This document shows positions 30,019 through 39,618 of a stretch of 64,000 nt of DNA, piece by piece. A program made the translations under genes and the position numbers. Numbering within the stretch: position 1 is the first letter of the stretch; each line of letters opens with the position of its first letter. The stretch lies in assembly GCA_032622095.1 (NCBI GenBank), contig CP136061.1, forward strand, positions 496,001 to 560,000. Direction: 5' to 3'. The notes beneath the pieces are model-generated. The model worked only from the letters and a program-made list of their open reading frames with translations. It did no database searches and was not told where the DNA came from. This DNA comes from Siphonodentalium dalli. Lineage: Eukaryota > Mollusca > Scaphopoda > Gadilida > Siphonodentaliidae.

Positions 30019-30469
30019 GGTTACACTGGTGTAAATTAGGTTCCGAGCGACATCTGGCGGATGCGGGAGGAATATATAGGAGAGAATAAAATAGACACTG
30101 GGCCCTGATTGGTCAATAGCCTTGTGTGCTTTTCACATAAAAAAATCATCACACCTCTTCCCTATGATTTCCCATAGGTAAAATAACCATTGGCACAGGA
30201 ATTAACCCTTTGTAGTGGAGTTTGAATTTTTTGGTGTGGTCTAAAATATGACTGTATTTTTTTATGCGATTCTGACACTGGTTACGAAAACATAAGATTT
30301 AAAGGCGAATTCCCTGCTAGACAGACATGATTTTTTTGTGTAAAAAGTTTCCCAAAATGTCAATTTTTCAGATTTAAAGAAAATTTTGGACCCAACATTT
30401 ATATTGCCAACACTATGCGCTAAAACGTTAGCACTGAGGCCTATGGAAAACATTTACACCATTGTAACC
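30019..30469. mobile_element. Terminal TIR element copy forming the array boundary
   Basis: This is the last repeat in the array. Its left TIR reads GGTTACACTGGTGTAAAT, the perfect complement of the usual right TIR. Its right TIR has one change (G to T at 30462). Homology to the satellite stops at the last base of the element or one base beyond (30469/30470), where TTGAGCAGG replaces TAAAGGG. The array thus ends at a transposon terminus and not at a random point in the unit. Confidence 0.9.
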
Positions 30470-30471
30470 TT

Positions 30472-30945
30472 GAGCAGGTTGCGTTTATAGTAGAGCGGTC
30501 AAATATTTTAGGCGTACCTACAGTATACCGACTTACATGCTCCTGCGTGAAAATCGCTCCTACATTAGCCCGTTTGGATTTGGGGCTATAAATCGGCTAG
30601 TGATAGACTACATAAGTATACATATTTATGATATATAGCGTTGTCACGAGTAAACCGTTCCATCTGAAAATTGGAAAATTGCGCTCTAGATGCGCGTGAA
30701 CACTAGCCATCAGATGTACTCGTAAAATTTTTTTATCTCGATGTTTGAATTTTCCCCCGTTTGCAATTTTCGTGGAATTTTCCTAAAGTCTCAACCCATC
30801 CTGACACGCATTCTCCGTTGGGCATGTTACATTTATAGTATAGCCGTCAAACTTCTAGCACGTACATAAAGTATGTCAACGTACTTGCTACGACATTATC
30901 GTGCTCTTTAATCAGCCGGTTTGGATTTGGCGGGAAAAATAGTTG
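30472..30945. repeat. Degenerate ~346-bp direct duplication next to the satellite
   Basis: Sequence from 30472 (GTTGCGTTTATAGTAGAGCG ... CCCGTTTGGATTTGGGGC) recurs in diverged form from 30818 (TGTTACATTTATAGTATAGCC ... CCGGTTTGGATTTGGCGGG). Similarity is clear over about 125 bp at the head of each copy and fades after that. No gene is seen. Confidence 0.6.
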
Positions 30946-31627
30946 CAATATTCCCTTACCCCGTAACGCGGAAAGTCCTGGGTAAAAACATTTTTAAGCG
31001 GTATTATCGAGTCCGAATCTCTCGTCCAATTCGGAATATGCAATAAAAACTTTAGAGCTCTGTACTTATAAAAAAACCCTTGGTTTATTCACCCTGGTGT
31101 ATAGTGTGTCCATATTTATGGGCGGTAACTCTTCAGGGAAAGCGCGGACACAAGTTTTTATGTCCGTGGCAGTAGTGCATATCGAGATGTGCATACGGTC
31201 TAATTTTCGATGCTCTGCTTCTTATAATTTCCGAGATAATAAAATGACATTTTTTCAAATAAAGGGAGATAACTCCTCGGTGAAAGCGCGGACAAAATTG
31301 TTATGGGCCATAGGCATAGAACTGATGTACCCCAACCTACTTACCATGTTTTAGTGTCCTACTTCTTGTACTTTTCGAGTAATAGTGATTACAAAAGTGT
31401 CAAGTATAATAATAATAACAATGAAAAATAATCGCAAAAGGGCCATAACTCCGCCAAGAAACATTGGGCGAAAATTCGGATACCATTATATCTAGTAAAC
31501 CTTCGATGCCCACATTCGCTAGAGATTTCGCGTTCCTACTGCAATCAGTTTCTGAGTATTTCGAAATAAACGGAAAACGACCTCAGTAGAAAAACAATAT
31601 ACTTCCTTGGTTACACCATGGAAGTAT
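30946..31627. other. Unique-looking AT-rich sequence with ~160-bp-type repeat fragments
   Basis: No gene is recognised. Two related stretches, GGCGGTAACTCTTCAGGGAAA (from 31120) and GGGAGATAACTCCTCGGTGAA (from 31264), plus GGGCCATAACTCCGCCAAG near 31440, resemble the 'ata-act-c' core of the dispersed ~160-bp repeats seen later. An 85-codon plus-strand frame (31097-31354) spans two of these cores and is not supported as coding. Confidence 0.45.
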
Positions 31628-31633
31628 AATAAT

Positions 31634-31780
31634 TACACTTAAGTACAAATATTTGTACTCAAGTACAATTATTTTCAATTAAGTGCAAATATTTGCACTA
31701 AAGTACAATTATTTGCACTTAAGTGCAAATAGTGATTTGATTTGTACTTAAGTGCAATTTATTTGCACTTAAGTGCAAGT
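31634..31780. repeat. Cluster 1 of CACTTAAGTG palindromes
   Basis: A chain of near-identical dyads. It includes the perfect 20-bp palindrome ATTTGCACTTAAGTGCAAAT at 31711-31730 and the offset palindrome AGTGCAAATATTTGCACT at 31682-31699. Alternating symmetry centres make it a roughly 20-24-bp tandem of self-complementary units. TTAAGTG/CACTTAA matches the site recognised by NK2-class homeodomain proteins, so a cluster of binding sites is possible, but simple repeat expansion explains it equally well. Confidence 0.75.
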
Positions 31781-32471
31781 CATCTGGTTTAAAACGATAG
31801 TCCCCTTCTTCGTCTTGAGTGACAGTCCAGCTCCATTCAATTGCGTCCCTGTTGCCATGTGGCTGTGGAGCTTGTTTTCAGGATAATTGAAAATGGGTTC
31901 AAATACGAATTGGCATCTTAATATACGCTAACTACATGGAAGGAACATTCATTCACGGTTTGTTTTTAGTGTCCTTTACTTGTGTTTACAGCATATTTTG
32001 TTTCCCAATTTGCGCTGATGTCAAACACGAGGTTAAAAGGATGCACTCGGTCGTTAAATTTTGACAAAAACAATAGATTAGACTCGATCCCCTTATATTA
32101 CTTTCTTTGGTGGCTCGGCTTTGTTCGCCGTCATGACCACGGAGTGCAGTCAATCTAGGCGTGTCTGGTCAATCTTTTCTACTGAGACTACTTTTAATCG
32201 ATTAGCTTTGTTGGAATGAACATATTAAATAATTTACAAACGGCTCAGTGTTAACATGTGTTTTTAGCTCACTATTTGGTCCAAATATAAACAAATCAGC
32301 AGCCAGAATGTGTTTAATACAGCCTCGATCGAGTAGCCAGTCGTGTGTTATAACTTTGAAAGTTTGATCAAGGTCAAGGGGTGGCGGGGGGGGGGGGGGG
32401 TGATTTTTTGCCTGGTCTAGCTGACTCAGGTAACAGTACTTTTACCACTGTCCAGGAACTGTTACATTGGG
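31781..32471. other. Unannotated sequence between palindrome clusters, with a G-tract
   Basis: No gene or transposon end recognised. A run of 15 G lies at 32386-32400. Confidence 0.4.
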
Positions 32472-32828
32472 TTTGCACTTAAGTGCAAATGTTAAGTAGG
32501 AACTAGTTAACTGTTTGTTAGATAAATATTGTGCAGTTATTTCTGAAAGTACGCCATGTGAGCAACAACAGACCAGCTTAATGTCGGATGGGGGTGTTTC
32601 TTACAGTTTAATTTAACTTAAGTGCAAATGAATTGTACTTAAGTGAAAATACCACATAATTGTGAATCCGGCGAGTAATTGGACTTAAGTGTAAAATATC
32701 AGTATTTATTCTTAAGTGTAATTCATTTGCACTTAAGTTCAATTCCTCGCCGAATTCACAATTATGCGGTATTTGGACTTAAGTACAATTCGCTATTTGG
32801 ACTTAAGTGCAAATATTTTTACTTAAGT
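32472..32828. repeat. Cluster 2 of CTTAAGT palindromes
   Basis: A perfect 18-bp palindrome, TTTGCACTTAAGTGCAAA, lies at 32472-32489. Further CTTAAG cores lie near 32617, 32639, 32685, 32711, 32732, 32779, 32802 and 32822. With cluster 1 I count 13 exact CTTAAG cores between 31637 and 32827, far above chance for a 6-bp word over 1.2 kb. Confidence 0.75.
32637..32784. repeat. 148-bp stem-loop with 54-bp arms
   Basis: The arm 32637-32690 is the imperfect reverse complement of 32731-32784, with about six mismatches in 54 and a 40-base loop. Both arms begin and end with ACTTAAGT, so the palindrome motif caps the hairpin. It looks like a foldback element built from, or dispersing, the CTTAAG motif. 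No target duplication could be assigned. Confidence 0.8.
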
Positions 32829-33000
32829 CGGGGGGGGGGGGGGGTCGTGAGAAAATTTAGACATACAGGGCCCAAAAAAAAAATAAAGCCCTTTTGCTAC
32901 CCACCCACCCTTTTTGTGCAAAAAAAATATTTTTTTCCGCCTTATTTTGTTGGACCCACCCCCTAAAATAAGAAAAAAAATTCATTTTAATTCAAGACCA
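32812..33000 (+). repeat. G-tract repeat, plus orientation
   Basis: TTTTTACTTAAGTC followed by 15 G (32830-32844), then a stretch with CATACAGGGCCC, CCCACCCACCC and A-runs. The same order appears on the minus strand ending near 34105, and a shorter relative lies at 34864-34990. It belongs to an unrecognised repeat family with a homopolymeric G stretch. Short plus-strand frames across it are not coding. Confidence 0.55.
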
Positions 33001-33429
33001 AATCAAACAGAATCAAAGGTAAGTTTTAAATTGGTCCGTTTCCGGCAGATTCCAAGTGTTCAAACAATTGAAAAACTATCAACGGTTATGATGTTGCTTT
33101 CAACATTGAAAAATACATTTTGAAATAAAAAGTGTTTTATTCTACAGTATGCACATATATTGTGAGGTAATATTTATAGTTACATAAATAGTCCAGTTAC
33201 TAATTAATGACTTCTTCACTGTTGTTCCCAAAAAGGTGCCACCAACCATCATATCAGAACACCTTATAGCCATACCTGCAATGACAGTTATATAGTATAT
33301 AAGTATCACTCTTTGGAGCCAAATAAACAGGCTGGCATGTTTATTTTTAAATTTGAGGTATTTTGTTAGCCAGCACTCTGCAGCACTAGTATTATTTGGT
33401 CATTAGACATGCCAGAGTGAAAATGCCAG

Positions 33430-33565
33430 CGCCATAGTAGTGTTGTGTCTTGGATATGGGACTGCGTTTGTTCGCCATAGTAGTGTTGTGTCTTGGATAT
33501 GGGACTGCGTTTGTTAACACGACCAATGACTGTCCCCAATTTCAAGACACAACACTACTATGGCG
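33430..33565. repeat. 43-bp tandem duplication plus inverted 23-bp third copy
   Basis: The 43 bases 33430-33472 (CGCCATAGTAGTGTTGTGTC...) are repeated exactly at 33473-33515. A perfect reverse complement of the first 23 bases lies at 33543-33565. The arrangement allows a hairpin with either tandem copy and probably came from a foldback element that partly duplicated. Confidence 0.85.
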
Positions 33566-33660
33566 CAGCACTATCCGGCACTATTCAATATTAATTTGAG
33601 GTGAAATGCAAACCAGCACTCCTATTCAGTCATCACTTTTATTTGGCACCAGGGAGTGCT

Positions 33661-34105
33661 TTATCTTATACCTACATATGTTCTTAAGTGTTGGTTAAGG
33701 TCATAATCTATGTTAGAACACATTTAGTAGTGAAAACAACTTAAAACAATGTCCATAATGTGGGTTGAAAAAAATTTGCACAAACATTTTTTTCAGGCCT
33801 CTGAGATGCACCCACCCCGCCCGGTATAGGTATGTTTTTGGAAGATCTCCCGGATCTCCCCTGTATTAGGCCTACTTATATCTTATACCTACCCTGTTCG
33901 TAAGTGTCTGTAAAGGCCATAACCTGCATTAGAACACAATTATTAATGAATATATTTGAAAACAACTTAAAACAAGGGCAAAAATGTGAATAGAATTTTT
34001 TTTCCACAAACTAATTTTTTCGGGGCTCTTCGGACCCACCCACCCCGGTCCTGTATGATACAACTTTTGTGCTATCCCCCCCCCCCAGCTTAAGTAAAAA
34101 AAAAT
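33661..34105 (-). repeat. Degenerate tandem pair ending in an inverted G-tract repeat
   Basis: Two diverged copies, ~33661-33835 and ~33878-34050, share 'cttatacct', 'gttagaacaca' and 'aaaacaacttaaaacaa' blocks in order. On the minus strand the second copy starts TTTACTTAAGC-(G)11 at 34086-34076 and continues CATACAGGACCGGGGTGGG, matching the head of the 32812 repeat. The two form an inverted pair about 1.3 kb across. Confidence 0.6.
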
Positions 34106-34139
34106 TGCAATTAAGAAAATATTTGCACTTGAATCCAAA

Positions 34140-34710
34140 TAAATCGAAAATGTAAAAACGACTTGCCACACTTTACGAGACTATATAATTTTACCTCACA
34201 TGTGTATCTCTTTTTAAGTAAAGCAGGTCGTGTAAACCCCACCTGCAAAGAGCAGTGGACTGTCTGTTCTTGGTCACGTGATCAGCAAATGAAACTTGTC
34301 AACCGAGAAGAAATTTTGGACAGGAATCGCACGTCGGTTTTGTTAATTAGGTAAATCATTCTCTTTAGTTGTCGATCAATGTATTTCTTTGAACTAAGCT
34401 ATAATATTCCATTGAAAATTATGCATTATATTTATCTGAAATGTATAACTTCAAAACTTTTGAATCAACAGGTTGTTTTATTTCTAAAAGTTTTCATCTC
34501 CGACTCCGAGAAATTTTGTAACTTCCGGGTTTGCATTTGGTCTTGGTGTGGCCATGTATTAATGGTGTTATGAACTGGTATTCGACTTTTTTTGTGTTTT
34601 ATCATGACTAATTGATAAACTCACAACTCATCCCTTTAATAATCACATGGACAAATATCATGGTCATGGTCGGAAGCTGCGATGGCTGAGTTGTAACAAC
34701 TTAAATTAAA
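34140..34710. other. Region without recognised feature
   Basis: An open stretch at 34163-34354 ends at TTAATTAG|GTAAAT, which could be a donor site, but the peptide matches nothing I know and no acceptor or partner exon is evident. Nothing else is supported. Confidence 0.3.
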
Positions 34711-35242
34711 ACTCACATAGCTAAATTTTTAATGTGATTTCAGTCTGTTCCTTCAGTTCAACAACTAAAGCGAAATACCGCATTGCGAATTTAATTTTAC
34801 TGGATCAACATAACATTGAGCTTCACAAAAATACCTTGCGCTCATCTACTCACAACAGTCTTGACAGGGGGGGGGTATTAAAAAATTTGCAGGAAGGTAT
34901 GCCGGGGTGGGTGGCAGGCCCAAGGGGCAAAAAACTTGTTTTTTTTACAACCTCATAAGATGACCTCATTTTTTTTTTTTTTTTACTAAAGACCGTTTGT
35001 GCCCTTATTTGACATTTCTAACAGTTTAAAACATATAAGGATTTATAACTGCAAAAACACCATACATGTATTTGTGTTACTGGGAGTCTGGGACCTCATA
35101 TGGGCCTTAAGTAGTGGAGATGACATTAATAAGCTATTAGTATTACTAGTATATGGCATGTTGCAGGATATGGTGCGATGGGGTGAAAAAAATCCTTCAC
35201 GACACCCTTCTGAAAGAAGCTTCGAGAAATGTAAAACTGAAA

Positions 35243-36440
35243 TAAATAAATTTGTCTTGCTGCAACTTAAGCCTTAGAACATTGCGTGCATGGAAAAAGA
35301 GCGAGCAACTGTCTCAAAGTTTCAAACATCAATGTGACTATCAATGGTTAGAATATAACTGTCATCACACTGTTCATCAGTGCATCAAGCCAATCAGTGA
35401 AATATTTGCATGTCTATCAACTCGTATGACCGGTTACTCTCATATAAACACCTAAAATATCCAAGTATGGCATATTGACTGTTTGTCATTATTATTGCGA
35501 CTGCTTGTTATAACAGAGGTTGCTCCAGTAGACTAACAAAAGTGTTAAGGCATAATGCTAGATAATGGGCTGGTTGACAGACTAATCAGGAAATGGTTAG
35601 AAATGATGGAATTGTGTGTATCCTGTACAATGACCTAAGTTTGCATATATAAGGAAACATGTCCTGTTGTAACTAATGCCTAGATCATTGTGTGCATGGA
35701 AAAAGAGCGAGCAACTGTTTCAAACATTAATGTGACTATCAATGGGTAGAAAATATCTGTCATCAGTGCATGAAGCCAATCAGTGAATTATTTGCATGTC
35801 TTTCAACTCAGATGATCTCTTACAAGACCTAAAGTATCCAAGTCTGATATAGTGCTGTGACTGCTTGTCATCTATATATATAAACGTGTAGGATCTGTCC
35901 GGATTTTTCTCTCAGACCCCTGGACCGTGTTCAACCAAATTTGGTGTAGTGACTCGGGGTACCCTGGCGGATGTTATAATATGGTATTAGTTTTTTAAAA
36001 TTTTGAATTAAAAAAAATTAAATAAAATTGGTTTTGTTAAATTGAGCAAGGAATTCAATCTTTAAAAAAAAGATATTAAAACAATATATATAAATCAAAA
36101 TGTTTCAATGACCAAATGTGCTTGAAGCACACAAAGGGGCTGCTGCTAAATGAAGGCTCTGTCTAAGATCAAAATGTTTGCGAAGTCCCACAAAGGGGGC
36201 CACAGGTATCTCCGATGCTGAATATAGGCTTCCAAATGGAGCCTGTTTCAGCTAGTTTAGTATAATAGAAGTAAGTTGCTCGAGTACACTAACATAAGTG
36301 GTATGGAATATGTTAGATAATGGGCTGGTTGACAGACTAATCAGGAAATAGTTAGAAATTATGAAATATATTTTGTGTATTCTGTACAATGACCAAGGTC
36401 TACAGATGATCAGCAATTTATAAAACATTTTATTTTTCAA
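35243..36440. repeat. ~406-bp diverged tandem duplication, second copy interrupted
   Basis: Copy 1 is about 35243-35648 and copy 2 about 35649-36440. Matching landmarks are GTGCATGGAAAAAGAGCGAGC (35287 and 35692), CAGTGCATNAAGCCAATCAG, and GATAATGGGCTGGTTGACAG (35564 and about 36315). Copy 2 is longer because it holds the 385-bp Helitron. Divergence is higher than in the satellite, so this duplication is older. Confidence 0.8.
35871..36255 (+). mobile_element. Non-autonomous Helitron, 385 bp
   Basis: It starts TCTATATATATAAACG directly after A and ends CAGCTAG directly before T, matching the Helitron rule of 5' TC and 3' CTRR inserted between A and T without target duplication. A hairpin AGGCTTCC-AAAT-GGAGCCT lies about 8 bases before the terminal CTAG, the usual position. 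The tandem paralogue (copy 1, near 35500-35530) reads ACTGCTTGTTATAACAGAGG without an insert, a pre-insertion site. It has no Rep/helicase coding capacity. The family name is unknown to me. Confidence 0.82.
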
Positions 36441-37100
36441 TTAAAACAGCTCCTGAAACAGGTTAAACTGTTATTTGAACTAATTGAGATAATTCCCAGT
36501 CATATGAGTGATATCAGTAGAGTTTTATGCGATTTTAGACCAATTTTAGTGAAATTTGGGGTGTGGTTTAAGTGACATTTGCTTAAGGATTTACCCATAT
36601 ACTTTCATTAAAATTCGGAAGAGAAAATAGTTTTTAGTTGACTTTTCATTCGGTAAATCTTGCCGTTTCAGCTTCGCCATGTCATCTTTGATCTTATCCC
36701 AAGATTAAATGAAACAAATATTTTGATTGGCTTTTCAAAACAGTCTCTCGCTATGTGTTTATAAGTAGGATTCAAATTGAATTTCACTGGTTAGAACATA
36801 TGGAAAGCCACGTGCTTATCCATATCGACAAAATAGAAAACACAGTCAGCGATGCGTAAAATTATACAGTAGAATACGACTGTATTGACTGCTATTGCTT
36901 CTGTATTTCTTCCTCTCCAAATGAAGTCCGTGCATTTACTTTGGGAAAAATATATCTCGTAAATGGATGACGGCTGTTTATCCAATCGGACAAGACATTG
37001 TAACCATACATGTCCTTAACCTTTAGAAATACATTCTACCTATCTCATAAAGGTGTTAATCCAATCGTCTTTGATCGCACCACAGCTGTTTTAATTAGTT
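36441..37100. other. Region without recognised feature
   Basis: Low-GC sequence between the duplicated block and the hAT insertion. I see no gene, RNA or clear repeat. Confidence 0.3.
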
Positions 37101-37878
37101 GTACCAAACAGGGTTCGCGCTGGCCCAAAATTCCCAGGTGCCAACACTGTTGCCAATTGCATTATTTTTAGAGCCACTTTATACATTCTGTTGCCACTTT
37201 TTTCTGACCAGTATTTTTTGGTGCCACTTTTGAATTTGGTATTTAAAAAACAAACAAACAAGCAAATTACCTATTATATGTATATATTTATTTTATCGGT
37301 GATGCCTGTATGTCCAAAGAAATCAGTAACTTTTTTTATTTTAGAAGGGTGTTGCGTGTCTTAAATCTAACTTGCACTTACGATTCATATTTGCTGTATG
37401 TCACAGTTTGTGAAAGCTGAGTTACGAAAGAGATATTGATGATAATTTATCTAACACCTACTATCAACACACAACTTCCTAACGATGTAGACTTCAGGAA
37501 GCCCTTTGTTTTACTAATGTTTGTCAAATTGGAGTCAATAGCCGTACTTAGTGTTATCATCGAGTAGAAATTCGAAACCCTTTCACCCCCGTGATAAAAT
37601 AAGTCGATCTGACATAAGCCGCGAATCTATTATACCCTTTCAATTAGGACCCAATTAGCTATGTCGCGACGGGATATTGATGTGTGCTTTGTTTCCGACT
37701 GATTGACAGTAAGCTTTATTATATGCCCGATGGGTACCAATTGTCAAATGCCAAAAAGCTACCGGTAGGTGCCACTTTTTGTAGCCAATCCAGGCAATCG
37801 GGATTTTTTTGGAGCCATTTCATTTTTTTATAGCAATTTGCTAAATTGGCAATAGGCAGCGTGAACCCTGGTACCAAA
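37101..37878. mobile_element. Non-autonomous hAT element with perfect 8-bp target duplication
   Basis: GTACCAAA stands at 37101-37108 and again at 37871-37878. The element between them (37109-37870, 762 bp) begins CAGGGTTCGCGCTGGCCC and ends with the complement of CAGGGTTCACGCTGCC. The 8-bp duplication and CA...TG termini are hAT signatures. GCCACTTT-type words cluster just inside both ends, as expected of subterminal transposase-binding repeats. No transposase frame is present. Confidence 0.92.
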
Positions 37879-38013
37879 GGTGTTTCTATGAAGCTTCATG
37901 TGTGGTCTAACTAATGAAGTTAAAATCGCATTGCGATATTTCGCATTAGGTGTTTAACTGAAGGAACAGACTGAAATCACATTAAAAATTTAGCTTTATT
38001 TAGCTACGTGAGC

Positions 38014-38843
38014 TCAACTGAGCTGAGCTATTAAATGACACTTTACAGGTTAGCGTGTTCGACTACTGGCAGTGGCACTGAGTAGGCCTACTGGCCAGAG
38101 TTTTCGCTTGAAACCCTGAACGATTCACTTTGACAAAACAAAAGTTGGGAGCTCGGTATGTGCCCATATCAATTCTTTGTATGCCTTCGTTTGTCTAGCT
38201 GAGGTGTCGTTCATCCTTTCGGAAAGTCAACCAGTCAGAAATTTCTAGAAATAAATTATATGTGATAAATGTTAAATATGCAACGAATCCCATTCTTAAC
38301 ACTTTACCAAAAGCTATTCACTATTCTATGTAAATTTATCCAATATGATAATTGTTTCCAAAAATATAGACAATTAATTTTGCCTTGAAATGGTTGCTGG
38401 GCCAGATTCCACCTTCATCAGATGATACCCATTATGAACAGATACCGGTATAGTAAACATGTGTTACATGGCTAATATATCTTGACTGGAGTTGGTCTGG
38501 AAATTAAAGAAAGTTAGAGGCAATGTCTCACTGTGTCCCATTTCTTACTGTGCACCACCTTACATAATGTACATGCACATGTATGTACACGACTGGGTAC
38601 CATCATTCCCAATGTTGAGAAGGAAGTATGTGTTCAGTTTTAAAGAATGGCTCAATGCCCATGCAAGAAGACTTTTTGTAATGTTTCTCATGGTGTAACT
38701 TCGACAGTTGGTTTTGATGAATTTTATAAAGTAAAATTCTTCCAGTAGAACAAAGGCAATGTTTATAAAGCTATCCCTGATGAAAAAGGTGTACATGTAT
38801 GATAATACAGTACCTGCATACATATCTATAAGATTCACTATTT
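38014..38843. other. Region without recognised feature
   Basis: No gene or transposon terminus is supported. Frames on both strands overlap each other around 38490-38840 and look random. Confidence 0.3.
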
Positions 38844-39231
38844 CTCATACCCTGCTGGACAAAACAAGTGTCCATTGGCACCGCTGTGTATTTGCCGTTC
38901 GGCCGCGGTGTCAGAGTTTGTAACTGCAGTTGAGCACCGCGGCCGAGCGGCAAGTACACCGCGGCCAAACGTCAAGTACACACGTACACCATGGCCGAAG
39001 AGCAACTACAACGGGGCCGAATGGCATGTACACTGTGGTTAGATTTCTGGTTTGTTTTGTCAGTTTAATGAATGTACACAGTGGCAACTACACCATGGCC
39101 GAATGGCAAATACACCACGGCCCAACTGTAGTTAGCCGATGGAGTCGCGGTGTAGTTGCATTTCGGCGGCGGTGGCAATGCTAACCGCACCGTGGTTAAG
39201 TGGACACTTGTTTTGCCCAGCAGGGTATGAG
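38844..39231. mobile_element. GC-rich TIR element with internal GCCGAATGGCAA motif array
   Basis: The left end CTCATACCCTGCTGGACAAA is the complement of the right end over about 31 bases with one mismatch (inner part ACAAGTGTCCA). The interior is markedly GC-richer than its surroundings and made of degenerate copies of GGCCGAATGGCAACTACACC in both orientations. If TA is the target, the inverted repeat starts CCCTGCTGG; no longer target duplication is visible, so the superfamily is uncertain. Confidence 0.8.
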
Positions 39232-39618
39232 CTTAGATCAGGACCAGGGATGCCGGGAGCACCAAAGGGCAAGGGGGGAAAACCAGTCAGGAGGGCACTT
39301 TTTGGGTACCCACTGGACTACTCTGGATCAGGGCAAGGGGGGGCAAGTGCCCCCACATGCCCCCCTTTTCCGGCGTCACTGATCAGGACTTTCCAAATGT
39401 CACTTGGAGGAGAGTTTCCATTTTGCAACAAATCAGCTACATGTATGTTTCCAATACACAAAATTAAATCCTATAGTGAACATTGAAGAAAGGAATATGG
39501 AAGTTAAAGAAGAGAATATTTATGTATTATTAATTTTTTTTATTTATAAATATTTTGTTTTTAAGCACAAATGTAACACACTGTCTGATGGTGGTTGAAC
39601 AATATGGTGCAAGGTTTG
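39232..39618. other. Spacer without recognised gene
   Basis: It contains a purine/G-rich stretch with a GGGCAAG...TGCCCCCA hairpin near 39336-39356. Overlapping plus-strand frames (39139-39598) are not supported as genes. Confidence 0.3.

Larger units (their letters stand above)
1..30469. repeat. Composite satellite array, 1353-bp unit (900-bp monomer + 451-bp TIR element)
   Basis: The same 1353-bp sequence recurs head-to-tail from base 1, which is already inside a unit, to 30469. Two units of only 900 bp lie at 13334 and 18293. The window holds 23 copies of the 900-bp monomer and 22 of the 451-bp element, the first truncated by the window edge. Copies differ by rare single bases: A/G at 1258, T/G at 4531, 21214 and 26626, G/A at 7456, A/C at 12664 and 17623, A/G at 20705, C/A at 24692, T/C at 27881 and 29234. 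Such uniformity implies recent amplification or strong homogenisation. I see no conserved protein: the minus-strand frames of 63 and 76 codons repeat only because the DNA does. The left end lies outside the window. Confidence 0.98.
34711..38013. mobile_element. Inverted-repeat-bounded ~3.3-kb composite region
   Basis: The ~90 bases from 34711 reappear as reverse complement at about 37905-38013. A 40-base core is identical (34719-34758 against 37956-37995) and the flanking parts are similar with an extra TAAAGCTAAA in the right arm. This could be a MITE-like or foldback element with long inverted repeats, since enlarged by a tandem duplication, a Helitron and a hAT element. It could also be two independent copies of one repeat in opposite orientation. 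No target duplication was found, so the outer ends are approximate. Confidence 0.55.

Noticed and set aside
49..30453. 63- and 76-codon minus-strand frames repeated more than 20 times
   Set aside because: They are copied with the satellite unit, contain no recognisable domain or splice context, and one lies wholly inside the TIR element. Identity reflects DNA homogenisation, not coding constraint.
34163..34354. Stand-alone exon ending in TTAATTAG|GTAAAT
   Set aside because: Only a donor-like site is present; no acceptor, partner exon or recognisable peptide.
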